Source: Sisyra terminalis
Lineage: Eukaryota > Arthropoda > Insecta > Neuroptera > Sisyridae
Length of the DNA: 64,000 nt
Direction: 5' to 3'
NCBI GenBank assembly: GCA_958496175.1
Contig: OY292276.1
Coordinates: forward strand, 38,088,449 to 38,152,448
Of the stretch, positions 60,125-64,000 are shown piece by piece. The translations under genes and the position numbers were made by a program. Position 1 is the stretch's first letter. Each line of letters starts with the position of its first letter. The notes beneath the pieces are model-generated. The model saw only the letters and a list, made by a program, of their open reading frames with translations. It did not search any database and was not told the DNA's origin.

Positions 60125-63100
60125 ATGGCGGCGACCGTAGGTCGGATTTGTGGAGCTGGTCTCTTGAAATCAAATAATAGTATTGTACTGAACCAGGTAA
60201 TTAATTTTTACAAATCAATTTCATTTTATTTCCTTTTTAAAAAATATCAAACCAATTTTCACTTATGTCTATGACGTAACACCAAATGTACATTCTAAGG
60301 TTACAACCCCTTCGCCTAGCCAAATTTTCCCTTCTCATTTATATTTTTTCTTGCAAATTTGAATAATGTAAACAATTTTTAACATTCAATTTGTAGTTGA
60401 AAAAGAAAAATTATTAGAACTGTAAAATGAGCATTCTTTAAGTTGACAGATTAGATTACATAACACTGCATAACGTTTTGCAATGGATTACAGGTCAATC
60501 ATTTTTCAACTACCCGAGAATGGAATCGAGGAAAAAAAGTTGTATGTATCAATAAATCTATAGAATAAGAAAATTTTTAACTTTTCGTTTATATGGGAAA
60601 TGTGTTTTAGTTGTTGACGACTTTGGGAGTGATTGCTGGTGGCGCTGGTGCTGTCGCAGTGGCTCTTGATCAATCTGTTAAAGCATCAGATTTAGTTTTA
60701 CACCCTCCGAAGAATCCGTGGAGTCACAACGGTATTTTTTCATCTATAGACCATGCCAGGTATAATTCAAACCATTCTATTCAATATAGAATATGTATAC
60801 AATCTGGAGATAAACATTAATTAGGTTATTAGTAGGGTAAATAAAGGGCTATATAAAGTAGTAAGAAAAATATATTAATAAAATTTATAAATTATTAAAA
60901 TACGTGAAAAATAGTACTTGAATAATTTCAAAATATGTTTGATTAAAAGTATTTGTACTAATGATTCAAAAATATAGTATAAAATTAAAGTAAGTAAAAT
61001 ATATAAAATTATCGAGATTTAATTCGTTATATTGCTATTGAAATATATTAATAAAATAGATTATTGCATTGTTAAATCCTGGTTTATCGACACTAACATA
61101 TAAAAATCTATGTTCTGCTTGTACATTTTAATTTTTGTATATAGGTTCGATTTAGACCTTTTTTTTTGGTATTTTTGTCTTTCTGTACTATTTATTTTAC
61201 TTCAAGACCGGCTGGAGCGATTCTGATGAAATTTGGGATTTAAATATAACCCATGTTCTACTTGCTTCTATTACGTCTGATTATTAAAAAAATTAAAGAA
61301 GAAAAATATTATCTTACATATAGTTAAGGAGTAAAAAAATCTATAAAGTTGGGTGGGATTTCATTATTTCGTACTTGATCAATTATTGAAAAAGGAATCA
61401 TAAACTTTTTGTTTTGTTTAGTTTAAGCTAATAATTGTAAGATAAATAATTCTTAAATTGCAATAATCTTGTTTCTGAAATATGATTAATCTGGCGTTTA
61501 TGTAATTTTTATATTTGGAATTATTTGAACGGTTAAATGTAAACATGGAAAAAAAATGTTCAAATGAAATGTCAACTAACTTTCAACAAAAACAAATAAG
61601 AAAATTCAAAATACGTGCCAAATCCATTGCATTCAGTTTTTACTGCGCATGTGAACTAACTGCATTTTTTTAAACTATAGTTCGAATCATAAATTTTTAG
61701 GCTCTAATCCCTTTTAGAACAATCAAACCTGGCAACGTTGCATTTTCGATTTTGTTTTTTATTATTTTCGCGATTTTTTTTAAATTCAATTCTAATCTTA
61801 TATTATAAGATTATCTTCTACTTTTATAATAGTTTAATTTTCTCTTTTGTGACTAAATTTTCATTAAGGGTCGATTTTTTCGCGAATAAATTTGAAAGCA
61901 AAGTAAAAATGCAACGTTACCAGGTTTGACTGTTCTTAAGGGGCTTGAGCCAAAAAAAAAAATGAATAATTCTAATCTCTTTCTGTTGCAACAAAAAAGA
62001 AAAACAATACAAAACGTTTTAAATTTTAACAATTTTTAGACAATTACAATATATTTATTTAGGGATTTTCGGGGACTTACAATATATATTCAGGATCGGA
62101 TTTACCCATTGATCGACTAGGGCACGTCCTAGGAGCTCCAGGGTTTCAAGGGCCCTAAACTTTCCAACCCAGCAGTAACCGGTAACGGTTAAAATAAATA
62201 ATTTTTGAGTTTTGTGTTAAAATCAATTATTTTCTAATCTGCGCCATCACTACCATGCATAGCAAGTAAATTATAAATTGCTGAACTGGTATTTTCTAAT
62301 AAATATATAAAAAAAAAAATCGGAACTTTATTTTATTTTTATTTTTTTGAAAGTTACATTTGTGCAAAAAATATAGTAAATTTAAATAGAATAAAATGAA
62401 CTTTTACAGACTTATAAAAAAATAAAGCTCTTGATAAGACCCCCATTTAAAATAACTTTGCTTAGAAAGTTGAAATTTATATATTTTTCATAGTTCTTAG
62501 GGGCCCCAAAAATGCGTTCATCTTAGGGCCTCCAAATGTGCTAATCTGGCTCTGTATATATTACAATATGTGGAGATTTTATGTACAAATCTAGAAAAAA
62601 ATTAATCCATTGATAAGCAAAAAGTATATAATGAAGGTATTAATTAGGGTGAATTTGAACTTATCTAGTTGTAAGCAATTTAATTTATAGCGTTTTTTAC
62701 GTGCCCATTGAATTTATTTTCAATTGTTTTTTACAGTGCTCGACGAGGATATGAAGTGTACAAGCAAGTTTGTGCTGCTTGCCATTCAATGCAGTACGTT
62801 TGTTATCGTAATTTAGTCGGAGTAACACATACGGAGGCCGAAGCTAAGGCTGAAGCCGAGGAAATTCAAGTTAGAGATGGACCTGACGAGGAGGGTAACA
62901 TGTATATGCGACCTGGAAAACTCTCCGATCATTTCCCATCACCTTATCCCAATGAAGAGGCTGCTCGGGCTGCAAACAATGGTGCATACCCACCGGATTT
63001 AAGTTACATCACCAGCGCTCGTCACGGTGGTGAAGACTATGTATTCGCCTTACTAACAGGATATTGTGACGCACCAGCTGGAGTAATCTTGCGAGATGGT

Positions 63101-63397
63101 CAATATTTTAATCCTTATTTCCAAGGCGGTGCTATCTCTATGGCACAAGTGTTGTATAACGAAGTTTGCTCGTATTCCGACGAAACAGTCGCACCAACGA
63201 CGAGTCAGCTCGCTAAAGATGTGAGCACTTTCCTTAAATGGACTGCCGAACCAGAACACGATACTAGAAAATTGATGCTAATGAAAGGAATTTTAATGTT
63301 CGCAACATTAATTGGTCTTTCTTATTATATAAAACGATTTAAATGGTCTACACTGAAAAGTAGGAAGATCGCCTTCAAACCACCCAAATATGATTAA
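60125..63397 (+). CDS. Cyt-c1: Cytochrome c1, heme protein of respiratory complex III
   Basis: Four exons: 60125-60196, 60494-60538, 60611-60759 and 62737-63397; 927 bp, 308 residues. It carries electrons from the Rieske protein to cytochrome c in the inner mitochondrial membrane. The N-terminus [14 protein letters not shown] is basic and import-signal-like, followed by a bipartite hydrophobic sorting stretch (about residues 40-57). Then come [16 protein letters not shown], the covalent heme site CAACH (101-105), and the axial-ligand region with Met224 in [16 protein letters not shown] and PPDLSY are conserved, and there is one C-terminal membrane anchor with [16 protein letters not shown]. 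The third exon joins the fourth in phase as [12 protein letters not shown]. The 2-kb third intron contains two MITEs. AATAAA at 63555. Confidence 0.96.
61700..61951. mobile_element. Family B MITE, copy 4 (cytochrome c1 intron 3)
   Basis: 252 bp from GGCTCTAATCCCTTTTAGAA to TTCTTAAGGGGCTTGAGCC. It keeps the long inner inverted repeats (GGCAACGTTGCATTTTCG / AAAATGCAACGTTACC). The middle is AT-rich and differs from the other copies. The target duplication is not recognisable. Confidence 0.75.
62091..62554. mobile_element. hAT-type MITE with exact 8-bp duplication (cytochrome c1 intron 3)
   Basis: 464 bp with left end CAGGATCGGATTTACCC and inverted right end CAGAGCCAGATTAGCAC, continuing to GGGCC/GGCCC blocks on both sides. 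A perfect TATATATT duplication lies at 62083-62090 and 62555-62562. There is no open reading frame. CAG ends with an 8-bp duplication fit the hAT superfamily. Confidence 0.85.
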
Positions 63398-64000
63398 ATT
63401 CGATGTAATTAGAAAATGAGAAATTAATATTTCTACAGTGGGATAACCAGCTAATCTTTTCTGATTAAAGGTTAACAGTAGATTTATTTGTAATTTAAAC
63501 AAAATTCAATTCGGTCATTCTTTTGGTTTTGTAGTTGCTTTAATATTTATATTAAATAAAAGGCTTAATCTTAAGTAAGATTTTAGCTTAATGTTGTTAA
63601 GAAGATTTTTATCAATATATATTATTATTTAAAATGTTCTGTCGTTTTACTGTGTATATATAAGATCAAATAAATTGTTTTCAGACCGACACATTAAATT
63701 GATTTTTCTGCATGTACAAAAAAAGAATAAATTTTACAAGTCAATTGTTAACCTGAAATGTATTAAAATGTGGAAATTAAAGACTTAATAAAAATTACGT
63801 CTTATAAAATACTTTTATTTTTTCACTGTTAAGTACTTACCGAAATAATAATTGGTAATTACTCTGATTTAAAATGAAATAAAAACGATTCTAAGTAATC
63901 GAAAATTAGGTGTTTAAATTTAAACAGGGTAAAGAGAAAACAAAAGTGGTGTACACCCTATTATTTACGAAATATTGAAAACTGAATAATAAGGTCAATT
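63398..64000. other. 3' UTR of cytochrome c1 and flank to the window end
   Basis: AATAAA at 63555-63560 and a second cluster near 63665 are candidate 3' ends. The remainder is AT-rich with no frame or repeat recognised. Confidence 0.5.

Noticed and set aside
1..64000. CRISPR arrays, bacterial operons, riboswitches, rRNA and viral insertions
   Set aside because: No regularly spaced repeats, no ribosome-binding sites or intron-free gene runs, and no viral or retroelement coding frames were seen; the window is ordinary eukaryotic nuclear DNA.

Overview
The window is strongly AT-rich, intron-bearing nuclear DNA from an insect, possibly a fly; the order cannot be fixed from the sequence alone. 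Spliced genes show GT-AG junctions. Introns are either very short (51-63 bp) or kilobase-long and filled with small DNA-transposon remnants. The trailer hitch, cytochrome c1 and mitochondrial SerRS proteins have clearly animal, insect-like sequences. Exon junctions were worked out by hand: in every gene that is complete here the exon lengths sum to a multiple of three.

Layout. 1-10986 (+): the 3' part of a large Thr/Ser-rich, mucin-like single-pass membrane protein with a SEA domain; its first exon or exons are upstream or unrecognised. 13641-14956 (-): mitochondrial seryl-tRNA synthetase. 15409-37564 (+): a complete 15-exon DNA-PKcs gene of about 3838 residues, the main feature of the window. 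37758-39368 (+): two small closely packed unknown genes, the first extremely cysteine-rich. 39438-41253 (-): XK-related membrane protein. 41744-44484 (-): protein with tandem cyclic-nucleotide-binding domains. 46491-49057 (-): NHE8-type Na+/H+ exchanger. 49600-52423 (+): prefoldin subunit 4. 54237-59774 (-): trailer hitch/LSM14. 60125-63397 (+): cytochrome c1.

Three gene pairs are divergent and share short upstream regions of 350-540 bp: SerRS-m/DNA-PKcs, NHE8/prefoldin 4 and tral/cytochrome c1. The 38676 gene and the XK-related gene converge so closely that their 3' ends overlap. The genes do not form one pathway: they cover DNA end-joining repair, mitochondrial translation and respiration, protein folding, mRNP control and endomembrane ion exchange.

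No bacterial-style operon, CRISPR array, rRNA or convincing tRNA was seen. The less ordinary content is (a) an intact DNA-PKcs in an insect, a lineage in which Drosophila has lost it; (b) at least two non-autonomous DNA-transposon families with several copies each and visible target-site duplications, plus single copies of others and a dead mariner; (c) two long inverted repeats inside introns; and (d) a degenerate DISALLPPGY-type repeat in the mucin-like protein. I did not find a convincing previously undescribed multi-gene system.
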